Both the position numbers and the translations under genes were made by a program. Shown one piece after another: positions 51,553-59,904 of a stretch of 64,000 bases of DNA (positions within the stretch are counted from its first letter, which is position 1; each line of letters begins with the position of its first letter). The notes below the pieces were generated by a model that worked only from the letters and a program-made list of their open reading frames with translations, was not told where the DNA came from and made no database searches. Origin of the DNA: Microvirga roseola (lineage in GTDB: Bacteria; Pseudomonadota; Alphaproteobacteria; Rhizobiales; Beijerinckiaceae); contig NZ_JAJATX010000009.1 in assembly GCF_020866965.1 (NCBI RefSeq), positions 1 through 64,000 on the forward strand, read 5' to 3'.

Positions 51553-52989
51553 ATGAGACGCGCACGGCGCACGAAAATCCTCGCGACCCTCGGACCGGCC
51601 TCCGAGTCCCAGGAGATGATCGAAAAGCTCTTCGAGGCAGGCGCCGACGTTTTCCGTCTGAACATGAGCCACCTGCCGCGCGAGCGCCTGAAGGAGCGGG
51701 TCGCCATGATCCGCGCCGTCGAGGCCAAGTTCAAGCGCCCGATCGCCATCCTGGCGGACCTCCAGGGGCCGAAGCTGCGCGTGGGCGCCTTCGAAGGCGA
51801 CAGCGCCATGCTGGTGCAGGGCCAGACCTTCACGCTCGATGAGGACAAGGCTCCCGGCGACACGAAGCGTGTTCACCTGCCCCATCCGGAAATCCTGTCA
51901 TCGCTCGAGCCCGGCCACACGGTCCTGATCGACGACGGCAAGCTGAGGCTGCGCGTCAAGAGCGTGAAGACCGGCTCGGCCACCACCGCCGTCGAGGTTG
52001 CGGGCAAGATCTCGAACCGCAAGGGCGTGAGCCTTCCCGATACGGTCATCCCGGTCGCCGCGATGACCGATAAGGACCGCTCGGACCTGGAGGCTGCGCT
52101 CGATGCCGGAGTCGACTGGATCGCGCTCTCCTTCGTGCAGCGCCCGGAGGACGTGGCCGAGGTGAAGAAGGTCGCGCGCGGCCGGGCCCTCGTCATGTCG
52201 AAGCTCGAAAAGCCGCAGGCCATCGCCCGCCTCGACGAAATCATGGAAATCTCTGATGCCGTGATGGTCGCCCGCGGGGATCTCGGCGTCGAGATGCCGC
52301 TGGAGAAGGTGCCGGGCATCCAGAAGCGTATCGTCCGCACCGCGCGCCGCCTCGGCAAGCCCGTGGTGGTCGCGACCCAGATGCTGGAATCGATGATTAC
52401 CTCGCCGGTGCCGACCCGCGCGGAAGTCTCGGACGTCGCGACCGCCGTCTATGACGGGGCCGATGCGGTGATGCTTTCCGCCGAGAGCGCCTCGGGCCAG
52501 TACCCGGTGGATGCGGTGGCTACCATGAGCCGCATCGCGGAAGAGGTGGAGCAGGACCAGAACTACTGGTCGATCATGCGCACGCTGAACGCCGAACCCG
52601 AAGCGACCGGATCGGACGCCATCGCGGCGGCCTCGCACCAGATCGCCGACACACTCAACCTCAAGACCGTGGCCGCCTGGACCTTCTCGGGCTCCACCGC
52701 CTTCCGCATCGCCCGCGAGCGGCCCAACTCGACCGTGATCGCCCTCACGCCCAGTCAGGAGACCGCCCGTCGCATGGCGCTGGTGTGGGGCGTACATCCG
52801 ATCCGGACCAAGGACGCCAGCGACATCGACGACATGGCGTTCCGCGCCTGCAAGTTCGCCGTGCGCGAAGGTTTCTCGCAGGTCGGCGACCGGGTCATCA
52901 TCGTGGCCGGAATGCCCTTCGGCACGCCGGGGGCCACCAACATGGTGCGCATCGCCTTCGTGAACCAGGAGCACCTGGCGAAGGCCTAA
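51553..52989 (+). CDS. pyk: Pyruvate kinase
   Basis: A 478-residue glycolytic enzyme making pyruvate and ATP from PEP. Motifs: RTKILATLGPASESQEMIEK, FRLNMSHL (active-site loop), ADLQGPKLRVGAFEG, SFVQRPEDVAEVKK, and the substrate site MVARGDLGVEMPLEKVPGIQ with KRIVRTARRLGKPVVVATQM. Begins 2 bases after the DUF1036 stop, and its TAA overlaps the stop of the convergent hydrolase gene by 4 bases. Length standard. Confidence 0.97.
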   Translation: MRRARRTKILATLGPASESQEMIEKLFEAGADVFRLNMSHLPRERLKERVAMIRAVEAKFKRPIAILADLQGPKLRVGAFEGDSAMLVQGQTFTLDEDKAPGDTKRVHLPHPEILSSLEPGHTVLIDDGKLRLRVKSVKTGSATTAVEVAGKISNRKGVSLPDTVIPVAAMTDKDRSDLEAALDAGVDWIALSFVQRPEDVAEVKKVARGRALVMSKLEKPQAIARLDEIMEISDAVMVARGDLGVEMPLEKVPGIQKRIVRTARRLGKPVVVATQMLESMITSPVPTRAEVSDVATAVYDGADAVMLSAESASGQYPVDAVATMSRIAEEVEQDQNYWSIMRTLNAEPEATGSDAIAAASHQIADTLNLKTVAAWTFSGSTAFRIARERPNSTVIALTPSQETARRMALVWGVHPIRTKDASDIDDMAFRACKFAVREGFSQVGDRVIIVAGMPFGTPGATNMVRIAFVNQEHLAKA

Positions 52990-53963
52990 GGCGCTCCCGC
53001 CCTGGCCGGCGCAATCCGTGCCGCCAGGGCCTCGATTCTCGGGATCACGAGATCGGGCCGGGCGTAATGCGGCATGTGGCCGAGGCTCGGGAGCACGACC
53101 AGCTCCGCTCCGGGGACCTCCCGTACGAAGGAGCGGCTGTGGAGATCGGTCCAGACGATCTCGTCGCTGTCTCCCGCGATCACCAGGACCGGCATGCGGA
53201 TCTCGGCATAACGCAGGCTCTGTCTTCTCACGGCGTCGTACATGGCGGCGAGGTCCTGCGCCGTGGCGTGGAAGGGCCGAGGCCGCAGATCGACGGGGAC
53301 GGCCGCCCGCTCCATGAAGTCCGGCGGCACCGGACACGGGGCGAAGGTTTTTCTCAAGGCCTGACGGCGCAGCAGCAGCGTGATCGGAATCCCGACGGTC
53401 CAGGAGAGAAGCCGCCCGAACCAGGACGCGGCGATTCGCCGGTACCAGCCCACATAGCCGCCGGGCCAGGGCGAGGTGATGCCTGCCAGGACGACGATGG
53501 CCCCCGCCACATCCGTGTGGTCGAGGGCGAAATGGGGCGCGATGGTTCCGGACCAGGAATGTCCGACGACGACGGCGTTGCGGATTCCGAGACGGCGCAA
53601 GGCCTTTGCGATCACCTCCGCCTGCCAGGAAGGATCGGCTGTCTCCATGACAAGCCTCCGTTCGCTCCAGCCGAAGCCGGGGCGGTCGAAGGCGATGACC
53701 CGGTAGCGCGCAAGCTGCGAACCGAGCCCGAGCATGATCTCGACGAGATTGGAGGACGCTCCATGGAGAAGGACGATCGTCCCGAGCGCCTCCCCCTCCT
53801 CCGGCCCCCTTTCCAGGTAGTGAAGCCTGCAGCCGTCGATCTCGATGAAGCGGCCTACCGGCGGATAGAGCCGCGCCACGCGCCGAGCATATAGGTGCGT
53901 GAAGACGGCTCCGGCAGCAAAGAGCAGGACGATCAGGCCAACGGCCAGGAGGAGGATGTTCAT
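52986..53963 (-). CDS. Membrane-anchored alpha/beta hydrolase
   Basis: A 325-residue hydrolase with an N-terminal hydrophobic anchor (about 3-21, LLLAVGLIVLLFAAGAVFTH). The alpha/beta fold shows IVLLHGASSNLVEIMLGLGS (oxyanion HG), VVVGHSWSGTIAPHFALDH (nucleophile elbow G-H-S-W-S), and the C-terminal Asp/His in VLVIAGDSDEIVWTD and LPSLGHMPHYARPD. Substrate unknown. It starts 13 bases after the TPR gene, and its stop overlaps pyk's stop, a convergent 4-base overlap. Confidence 0.88.
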   Translation of the reverse strand: MNILLLAVGLIVLLFAAGAVFTHLYARRVARLYPPVGRFIEIDGCRLHYLERGPEEGEALGTIVLLHGASSNLVEIMLGLGSQLARYRVIAFDRPGFGWSERRLVMETADPSWQAEVIAKALRRLGIRNAVVVGHSWSGTIAPHFALDHTDVAGAIVVLAGITSPWPGGYVGWYRRIAASWFGRLLSWTVGIPITLLLRRQALRKTFAPCPVPPDFMERAAVPVDLRPRPFHATAQDLAAMYDAVRRQSLRYAEIRMPVLVIAGDSDEIVWTDLHSRSFVREVPGAELVVLPSLGHMPHYARPDLVIPRIEALAARIAPARAGAP

Positions 53964-53976
53964 TCCGGCCCGGAGA

Positions 53977-54585
53977 TCAGAGGTCCTGGCCCCCGACCTC
54001 GACGTCGAGGCGGGACACGATGGTCTGGATGGAGGAGAGCTTCGGGTTGAGGGCGAGTGCGCGGCGATAGGCGATCAGGGCCCGCTCCTTGTCCTCGGAG
54101 GCCATCAGGATGTGGCCGAGCCCGGTCCAGGCGTTGAAATGGCGCGGCTCGATGGACAGGGCGCGGTAGAGATCGGCCATGGCCCCCACCGGGTCGTCGA
54201 GCTGATAGAACACGGTCGCCCGCTTGTACCAGGCCTCGGCCCAGTCGGGTTCGAGCGCCACGACCCGGTCGAGCAGTTCGACCGAGAGGGCGTAGTTCTT
54301 GGCAAGGAAGGCTTCGGCCGCGCGACTCAGGAGAAGGTCGGCCGTGTCGGAGCCGGATCGGGAAAAGCGCCGCTCGATGAGGGAGGCTATGCCCTCGGCT
54401 TCCCGCTCGGATTCGGCCCTGGCCAGCCGCTCGAAAAGGGTATCGAGGCGCGAGGCGTCCGAACTCGGCCGCGCTGCGGGCGCGGCTTCTCCGGCAGGAG
54501 CCTCAGGGCGAACGGCCTCCTGCGCCCCGAGGGGGAACGCGGCGAGGCTCAGCGAAGCGGTCAACAGGCACGCGAAAAAGCGCAT
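53977..54585 (-). CDS. Exported TPR-repeat protein
   Basis: A 202-residue protein with a signal peptide (MRFFACLLTASLSLAAFPLG, cleavage after GAQ-E), a Pro/Ala/Glu-rich linker (about 25-45), and about three tetratricopeptide repeats (AFLAKNYALSVELLDRVVAL, AMADLYRALSIEPRHFNAWT, ALIAYRRALALNPKLSSIQT). Role unknown; periplasmic scaffold is likely. Its ATG lies inside the 3' arm of the terminator-like hairpin that follows rpmJ, and there is no clear ribosome-binding site, so its expression may depend on that structure. Confidence 0.82.
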   Translation of the reverse strand: MRFFACLLTASLSLAAFPLGAQEAVRPEAPAGEAAPAARPSSDASRLDTLFERLARAESEREAEGIASLIERRFSRSGSDTADLLLSRAAEAFLAKNYALSVELLDRVVALEPDWAEAWYKRATVFYQLDDPVGAMADLYRALSIEPRHFNAWTGLGHILMASEDKERALIAYRRALALNPKLSSIQTIVSRLDVEVGGQDL

Positions 54586-54611
54586 GCCGGGATTGTAGGA
54601 TCCCGGCATGC
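54573..54611 (-). terminator. Terminator hairpin of rpmJ overlapping the next gene's start
   Basis: GCATGCCGGGA at 54582-54592 and TCCCGGCATGC at 54601-54611 form a perfect 11-bp stem with 8-base loop; on the minus strand it is followed by GCTTTTTCG. That is a rho-independent terminator for rpmJ. The TPR-gene ATG (54585-54583) is in the 3' arm and the T-tract is within its codons 3-4. Confidence 0.85.
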
Positions 54612-54652
54612 GTGGTCAATTCAAATTGGTGTGCGGCATCGCCGCAGCGGAC

Positions 54653-54778
54653 TTAGCCCTGACGAGCCTTGTAGCGCTTCTGGGTCTTGTTGATGATGTA
54701 GACCCGGCCCTTACGACGTACCAGCTGGTTGTCGCGGTGACGGCCGCGGATCGACTTCAACGAGTTGCGGATCTTCAT
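54653..54778 (-). CDS. rpmJ: Ribosomal protein bL36
   Basis: A 41-residue bL36: [20 protein letters not shown], then [20 protein letters not shown]. It is the 41-residue form without the C-C-C-H zinc site, typical of alphaproteobacteria. ACCGGAT with AGGAGACC lies just before the ATG. It sits between tRNA-Val and the TPR gene on the minus strand, followed by a strong terminator hairpin. Confidence 0.95.
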   Translation of the reverse strand: MKIRNSLKSIRGRHRDNQLVRRKGRVYIINKTQKRYKARQG

Positions 54779-54819
54779 ATCCGGTCTCCTGCGGCCCTTC
54801 GGGAAGGCCGGAAAAACAA

Positions 54820-54894
54820 TGGTGGGCGCGGCTGGGATCGAACCAGCGACCCCTACGATGTCAACGTAGTGCTCTCCCGCTGAGCTACGCGCCC
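54820..54894 (-). tRNA. tRNA-Val (GAC)
   Basis: On the minus strand a full cloverleaf is seen: acceptor GGGCGCG/CGCGCCC, D-arm GCTCAGCGGGAGAGC, anticodon arm CTACG-TTGACAT-CGTAG (anticodon GAC, reading GUC), T-arm GCTGG-TTCGATC-CCAGC, and an encoded CCA end at 54822-54820. 75 bases including CCA. Confidence 0.97.
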
Positions 54895-54987
54895 GGGAAA
54901 CGGTGATCCTGTGCAGGTCCCGCTTCACGCGTGGAGGGCGATATACCCACAAGCGGTCGCGGACGCAAGCCGGATAGCCAACCTTTT

Positions 54988-55344
54988 TCAGGCGGCCATC
55001 ATTTTATCGACCTCGGTCACAAGATCGCGCAGGTGGAAGGGCTTCGACAGGACCTTGGCGTCCCGGGGAGCCTGGGAATCGGGGTTGAGCGCCACGGCGG
55101 CGAAGCCCGTGATGAACATCACCTTGATGTCGGGATCGAGCTCGGTGGCCCGGCGGGCCAGCTCGATTCCGTCCATCTCCGGCATGACGATGTCGGTCAG
55201 GAGGAGTTCGAAGGGTTCCTCGCGCAGCCGGTTATAGGCGGCAAGGCCGTTGTCGAACGAGGCCACGTCGTAGCCCGCGTTCTGCAGCGCCTTCACCAGG
55301 AAGCGCCGCATATCGTTGTCGTCTTCGGCAAGAAGGATCTTCAT
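54988..55344 (-). CDS. cpdR: Cell-cycle response regulator CpdR
   Basis: A 118-residue single-domain receiver: [20 protein letters not shown] (acidic pair), [20 protein letters not shown] (phospho-Asp at about residue 51), [13 protein letters not shown] and [17 protein letters not shown] (Lys). No output domain. Sequence matches CpdR, which in Caulobacter, when unphosphorylated, primes ClpXP and recruits RcdA to degrade cell-cycle proteins. Its neighbour across a divergent gap is a second N-formylglutamate amidohydrolase, the arrangement usual for cpdR in Hyphomicrobiales. Confidence 0.93.
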   Translation of the reverse strand: MKILLAEDDNDMRRFLVKALQNAGYDVASFDNGLAAYNRLREEPFELLLTDIVMPEMDGIELARRATELDPDIKVMFITGFAAVALNPDSQAPRDAKVLSKPFHLRDLVTEVDKMMAA

Positions 55345-55521
55345 CGGTTGCCAGCCCCGAATCGTGGCGGATTGCTATCAAGCCTTCATGAGGGCTCTGG
55401 GTAAATAAGCCGTGAAAGAACGACGCGGTTTCCAGTCGATATTCTCATGGACAGAACGCAGCGCTGCCTTACACTAATCCGACGCCGCCGCCTGTCCAGC
55501 ACAACAAAGACAAAGATCCTG

Positions 55522-56412
55522 ATGCGTCCAGTCATCGCTGACGAGTTCGATCCCCCCTTCGCCGTGATTGAGCCCGATGGGCAGACGATTCCCTTCGTCT
55601 TCAATGTTCCGCACTCGGGGGCGATCTATCCGGCCTCCTTTCTCGCCGCATCCCGGCTCGACGCCATGGCGCTGCGCCGCTCTGAGGACGCCTTCGTGGA
55701 CGAGCTCTTCGCTCCGGCCGTGGGGCTTGGCGCTCCCCTCATGACCGCGCATTTCCCGCGGGCCTATCTCGACCTGAACCGGGAGCCGTACGAACTCGAC
55801 TCGCGCATGTTCGATGGGCGGCTGCCGCCCTTCGCCAATACGCGCTCGATGCGGGTCGCCGGGGGCCTGGGCACCATTCCCCGGATCGTCGCCGACGGAC
55901 AGGAAATCTACCGTTCGCGCCTTCCCGTCGAGGAGGCCCTGCGCCGGATCGAATGGCTCTACAAGCCCTACCACCGGATGCTGCGCCAGCTCGTGCGCCG
56001 CACGGCCCAGGTCTTCGGGCACGCGGTCCTGATCGACTGCCATTCCATGCCCTCCTCCAGCGTGAGCCGGGAGGACGGAGCCAAGGCGGACATCGTTCTC
56101 GGCGACCGCTACGGCACGAGCTGCGCCACGCTGCTGGTCAATCTGGTGGAGGCGGCCCTGCGCGAGCGCGGCTATACGGTTCTGCGCAATAAGCCCTATG
56201 CGGGCGGCTTCATCACCGAGCATTACGGCGAACCGGCCCTCGGACGCCATGCCCTGCAGATCGAGATCAACCGGGCTCTGTATATGGACGAGCGGTCCAT
56301 GCAAAAGAAGCCGGGTTTCGCCTCCCTGAGCCACGATCTCACCCGGGTCTTCGCCCAGGTTATCGCGGAGATCGACGGGGAGCTCACGGTCAGGCCTATC
56401 GCGGCCGAGTAG
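55522..56412 (+). CDS. N-formylglutamate amidohydrolase family protein (second)
   Basis: A 296-residue enzyme, different subgroup from the one at 49024. Motifs: IPFVFNVPHSGAIYPASFLA, RSEDAFVDELFAPAVGLGAP, TAHFPRAYLDLNREPYELDS, GHAVLIDCHSMPSSSVSRED (metal) and YAGGFITEHYGEPALGRHAL. This PHSG...DCHSM form is the HutG-like deformylase. I start at MRPVIADEFDPPFAV; the frame opens earlier. Divergent from cpdR, 178 bases between starts. Substrate in vivo unknown. Confidence 0.88.
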   Translation: MRPVIADEFDPPFAVIEPDGQTIPFVFNVPHSGAIYPASFLAASRLDAMALRRSEDAFVDELFAPAVGLGAPLMTAHFPRAYLDLNREPYELDSRMFDGRLPPFANTRSMRVAGGLGTIPRIVADGQEIYRSRLPVEEALRRIEWLYKPYHRMLRQLVRRTAQVFGHAVLIDCHSMPSSSVSREDGAKADIVLGDRYGTSCATLLVNLVEAALRERGYTVLRNKPYAGGFITEHYGEPALGRHALQIEINRALYMDERSMQKKPGFASLSHDLTRVFAQVIAEIDGELTVRPIAAE

Positions 56413-56432
56413 GTCCGCAGGATTCCGGGCAA

Positions 56433-56458
56433 GAAAAAAGGCCGCCTTGTGAGCGGCC
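56433..56458 (-). terminator. Terminator for the MFS gene
   Basis: On the minus strand GGCCGC-TCACAAG-GCGGCC is followed by TTTTTTCTT. It lies 120 bases past the MFS stop and 20 bases past the convergent amidohydrolase stop. Confidence 0.75.
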
Positions 56459-56579
56459 CGAAGTTTAGGGAGGAAACGCCCAAGAAGGGCTGCGATACGG
56501 CGACGCCATCGCCATATCGCACTGCAATATTTACGCCGCGTCGCACAAATTGCAACTATAATTTCGGCTTTAGCCATGC

Positions 56580-57833
56580 CTAGCGCGCATGTCTGCTCGG
56601 ATGTAGATCGATAGCCCTTGTGTAGAAGACAAGGCTTAGCAGTAACCAGCCTGCGAGGGCCGCAAAGACGAGACGGTAGCCCTCCGGATCGTAGACCCCG
56701 CTTTCCGTTCGGTCCGCCAGGTCCATCAGGCCGCCGGTAGCGCTCTGGGATAGGAAGGCTCCTCCGATGGTGCCGATATTCATGAGCGTGATGCCCCTCC
56801 CCGTCAGCTCGGGCGGGAACAGGGATTTGCCGTGCGCCGTCAGGATGGGCGTGAAGGCAATAAACATCCCGAACAGAGCGATCCAGACCGTGGCGGCGGG
56901 CAGTCCGAGTGGGGTGAAGGCCGCGATGGCTAGAAGCGTCACCGTCGTCAAGCCCCCGATGAGAACCGGCTTCTTGTAGCTCCCCCAGAACCGGTCCATC
57001 GCGCCCCAGAGCAGGAGCCCGCCCATCTGCGCCGTCGCGCCCAGGAGCAGGATGTTGCCCCGCGTGGTCAGGTCCGCCCCGTGGACATCGGTGAGCCAGG
57101 GCCCGCCCCAGAGGCCGATCACGGTGACGAAGCAGGAATAGCCCGTCAGGTGCACGAAGAAGACGGTCCAGAAGGAGCGCACCCGGAAGGCGGCGGCCAC
57201 GCCCCGGAAGGTCTCGGCCCAGCTTTCCCGCGCCTTGGTCGGGGCCGGCTCCTTCGGGACGGCCCAGACGATCACGAGGACGACGGCGACGGTGATCACT
57301 GCAACGGCGAGGAAGGATTCACGCCACCCGATCAGCGCGGTCGAGGCTGCGAGCGGCGCGGTGGCGGAGAGCGTGCCGATATTGGCGAGCCCCATCTGCA
57401 AGCTCGTGAGGCTCGCGAATCGCACGGGCGGAAAGCGTCGCGCATAGAGGACGAGCGGGGCCATGAAGAAGGTGGAGCAGCCGAGCCCCATGAGGGCACG
57501 CGCCGCGATCAGCCAGGGGGCGGAGGGCGCCAGCGCGAAGAGCACCGTGCCCGACACCGCCAGCACCGCCGTCGCCAGCATGGCGCGCTTGGGGCCATAG
57601 CGGTCGATGGCGATTCCCACCGGGATCTGAGCCGCCGCGAAGGCGAAGAAGAAGGTGCTGGAGAGAAGCCCCACCTGGGTCGCGGACAGGTCGAGCTCGG
57701 CGGCGAGATTGGTGGCGATAACGCCGATGGAGTTTCGCAGGAACTGGCTGATCGCATAGATCGCCACCAGCGCAGCGATCAGGAACAAGGCCGTCTCGGA
57801 GCGGCTCGAAACGGTAGTGGGCGCAGTATTCAT
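56580..57833 (-). CDS. MFS transporter
   Basis: A 417-residue major facilitator with 12 predicted helices. The start MNTAPTTVSSRSETALFLIA leads into helix 1 (ALFLIAALVAIYAISQFLRN); loop 2-3 shows IPVGIAIDRYGPKRAMLATA (G-x-x-x-D-R-x-G-R/K pattern), and the second half begins after the linker PKEPAPTKARESWAETFRGV. The longer frame upstream is a shadow. Substrate unknown; anion:cation symporter or drug efflux types are possible. The Arg-Asp pair is preserved. Confidence 0.88.
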   Translation of the reverse strand: MNTAPTTVSSRSETALFLIAALVAIYAISQFLRNSIGVIATNLAAELDLSATQVGLLSSTFFFAFAAAQIPVGIAIDRYGPKRAMLATAVLAVSGTVLFALAPSAPWLIAARALMGLGCSTFFMAPLVLYARRFPPVRFASLTSLQMGLANIGTLSATAPLAASTALIGWRESFLAVAVITVAVVLVIVWAVPKEPAPTKARESWAETFRGVAAAFRVRSFWTVFFVHLTGYSCFVTVIGLWGGPWLTDVHGADLTTRGNILLLGATAQMGGLLLWGAMDRFWGSYKKPVLIGGLTTVTLLAIAAFTPLGLPAATVWIALFGMFIAFTPILTAHGKSLFPPELTGRGITLMNIGTIGGAFLSQSATGGLMDLADRTESGVYDPEGYRLVFAALAGWLLLSLVFYTRAIDLHPSRHAR

Positions 57834-57951
57834 GGCTGTGGTATTCCCCTGGGACCAAACCGTCCCTTGCCGCACGAGAGGCGGCTGATAAAAGCGGATC
57901 GGCGACGGGACGCCAAGGCCGTCCGACAATATTCGAGGGGATTCGCGCATC

Positions 57952-58734
57952 ATGGGGCTCATCGACTTCACGCATTTCGTCAACGAGCTCGCGACCCAGT
58001 CGGGCCAGGCGATCCTGCCCTTCTTCCGCACGGCCATCGCTTCGGAGGACAAGTCCCGCGGGGGCGCCTTCGATCCGGTGACGGAGGCCGACCGGGCGGG
58101 CGAGGCCACCATGCGCCACCTTATCAAGCGGAGCTTCCCCACCCACGGCATCGTCGGCGAGGAATTCGGCGCCGAGCGTGAGGATGCGGATTACGTGTGG
58201 GTGCTCGATCCCATCGACGGAACCCGCGCCTTCATTTCCGGGCTCCCCACCTGGGGCACCCTCATCGGCCTCACCTACAGACGCAACCCGGCCTTCGGCA
58301 TGATGCACCAGCCCTTCACGGGCGAGCGCTTCTTCGGCGACTGCGGCAGCGCGACCTATCGCGGTCCCGGCGGCGAGCGCAAGCTCAGGACCCGCCGCTG
58401 CGCCTCCCTCAAGGAGGCGGTGATTTCCACCACGAGCCCGCGGCTCTTCGCCGGCGACGAGCTCAGGGCCTATGACCGGGTCGAGAGCGTCGCCCGTCTC
58501 GCCCGCTACGGGTGTGATTGCTACGCCTATTGCATGCTGGCTGCCGGCCACATCGACCTGATCGTGGAATCGGGCCTCAAGCCTTACGACATCGTCGCCC
58601 TGATCCCGATCATCGAAGGGGCAGGCGGCGTGGTGACGGCCTGGGACGGCGGCTCAGCGGCCGAGGGCGGGCGCATCGTCGCCGCCGGCGACCGCCGCGT
58701 CCATGCCGCCGCCGTCGAGCTCCTCAGCCGGTAG
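57952..58734 (+). CDS. hisN: HisN-like histidinol-phosphatase (IMPase family)
   Basis: A 260-residue inositol-monophosphatase-fold enzyme: KSRGGAFDPVTEADRAGEAT, GIVGEEFGAEREDADYVWVL (metal Glu), DPIDGTRAFISGLPTWGTLI (DPxDGT), YGCDCYAYCMLAAGHIDLIV and KPYDIVALIPIIEGAGG (the D-x-x-x-x-x-P-I-I-E-G-A-G-G block). That C-terminal pattern is the HisN type, which removes phosphate from histidinol phosphate in histidine synthesis. Its last 81 bases overlap the hydrolase gene on the other strand. A different family member is at 17419. Confidence 0.9.
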   Translation: MGLIDFTHFVNELATQSGQAILPFFRTAIASEDKSRGGAFDPVTEADRAGEATMRHLIKRSFPTHGIVGEEFGAEREDADYVWVLDPIDGTRAFISGLPTWGTLIGLTYRRNPAFGMMHQPFTGERFFGDCGSATYRGPGGERKLRTRRCASLKEAVISTTSPRLFAGDELRAYDRVESVARLARYGCDCYAYCMLAAGHIDLIVESGLKPYDIVALIPIIEGAGGVVTAWDGGSAAEGGRIVAAGDRRVHAAAVELLSR

Positions 58735-59715
58735 GCGCTCCGCCGCCGGCTCCGGTTCGGCCTCCAGGACCCTGTCCGGCGTGCCCGGAATGAAGGCGTC
58801 GAAGGCGGCCCAGAACTGCTCGCGGATCTCGTCCCGCTCCATCAGGATCTCGTGCTTCGCGCCGGGAATCACGATGGCATGGCCCGCCTTCAGATGCGCG
58901 GCGAAGCGCTCCGTGGCCGGCGTCGCGCAGATCGGGTCCGCGCCGGCCGCCACGATCAGCGTCGGCAGGCGGATCCCGAGGGCGTAGCGCGGATCGGTGA
59001 AGCGGCTCATGAAGCGGAAGGCGGAGGAGAGCCACGCGACAGTCGGCGCACCGACGGCTCCCGCGCCGATGGCGGTCGCAGCCTCGGCATTGCGGGAATA
59101 GCGGACGGGATCGGTGGTCAGCCGGTTTCCCTTGAAAGGCATGGTCGAGATGGAGGTCTCGCCGCCGCCCGGGATGAAAGACTTGCCGAAGCCCAGCATG
59201 TGCAGGAGGCGCGCGAGGAACGCCGCGGATCGGGTGCGCTTGACGATGCAGAGCGCGATCATGGGGGTCGTGGTGACGAGGCGGCGGAAGGGCAGCCACT
59301 CGTCATGGGCAGCCCCGAGCGCGATGGCGCCGCCCATGGAATGGGCGAGGCCGAAATGCGGCTCCGGCATCAGCGGCACCAGGACCTGATCGCGGATCGC
59401 CTCCAGGTCGCGGCGGTAATCGGAGAAGCGCCGGACATGGCCCTTGCGGTGATTGCTCACCTGCCGGCCGGAAAGGCCCTGCCCGCGCCAGTCGAAGGCG
59501 ACCACGGCGAAGCCCCGAGCGAGCAGCTCGCCCACCACTTCGAAATATTTCTCGATGAACTCCGCCCTGCCTTGCAGGAGACACACGGTGCCCCTGGGCT
59601 TCTTGGCCTCCGGCATCCAATAGGCCACGCGCAGCGGAATGCCGTCACCCGTGGTGACGGTCAGAAGCGTCGCCTCGCCGGGCGGGGGATTGTCGGGCGT
59701 GATGATGAATTCCAC
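58654..59715 (-). CDS. Lysophospholipase-like alpha/beta hydrolase (PldB family)
   Basis: A 353-residue hydrolase. VCLLQGRAEFIEKYFEVVGE (oxyanion region), FDWRGQGLSGRQVSNHRKGH, and FGLAHSMGGAIALGAAHDEW (elbow A-H-S-M-G-G) are typical of serine-aminopeptidase/monoglyceride lipase-like PldB proteins; the Asp/His pair is in LIVAAGADPICATPATERFA and VIPGAKHEILMERDEIREQF. The last 27 or so residues (EAEPEPAAERLPAEELDGGG and on) run antisense into hisN for 81 bases and look like a read-out extension. Function: lipid or ester hydrolysis, substrate unknown. Confidence 0.88.
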   Translation of the reverse strand: MEFIITPDNPPPGEATLLTVTTGDGIPLRVAYWMPEAKKPRGTVCLLQGRAEFIEKYFEVVGELLARGFAVVAFDWRGQGLSGRQVSNHRKGHVRRFSDYRRDLEAIRDQVLVPLMPEPHFGLAHSMGGAIALGAAHDEWLPFRRLVTTTPMIALCIVKRTRSAAFLARLLHMLGFGKSFIPGGGETSISTMPFKGNRLTTDPVRYSRNAEAATAIGAGAVGAPTVAWLSSAFRFMSRFTDPRYALGIRLPTLIVAAGADPICATPATERFAAHLKAGHAIVIPGAKHEILMERDEIREQFWAAFDAFIPGTPDRVLEAEPEPAAERLPAEELDGGGMDAAVAGGDDAPALGR

Positions 59716-59778
59716 GGCAGGTCTCGAGGTACGGGCTTGAGCTCTTTATAGAGCGTTTCCGACAGGGAAGACGAGCCT

Positions 59779-59807
59779 CTTGAAAGCAACTTTATCCATT
59801 CCCACAT
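59779..59807 (+). promoter_or_regulatory. Probable sigma32 (RpoH) promoter of hsp20
   Basis: CTTGAAA at 59779-59785 and CCCACAT at 59801-59807 are spaced by 15 bases, close to the RpoH consensus (CTTGAAA...CCCATNT). Transcription would start near 59815, leaving a leader of about 90 bases that contains a ROSE element. Confidence 0.65.
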
Positions 59808-59843
59808 GGATATCGTGCCGGCCATGACGGCGGCGCGACACCC

Positions 59844-59904
59844 GGATCCAGCCTGATAAGGTGGATCTTCATTGATGCATGTCGCTTCAAGCGGAGGATA
59901 TGCC
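59844..59904 (+). promoter_or_regulatory. ROSE-type RNA thermometer before hsp20
   Basis: Two stem-loops precede the ATG. Hairpin 1 (about 59846-59866): GATCCAGCC pairs with the region GGTGGATC. Hairpin 2 (59877-59903): GCATG pairs with TATGC and the anti-SD TCGCTTC pairs with GGAGGA, leaving one bulged G, around loop AAGC. The TCGCT/AGGA pairing with a bulged G is the conserved U-Y-G-C-U ROSE signature that masks the ribosome-binding site at low temperature and melts on heating. Confidence 0.75.
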
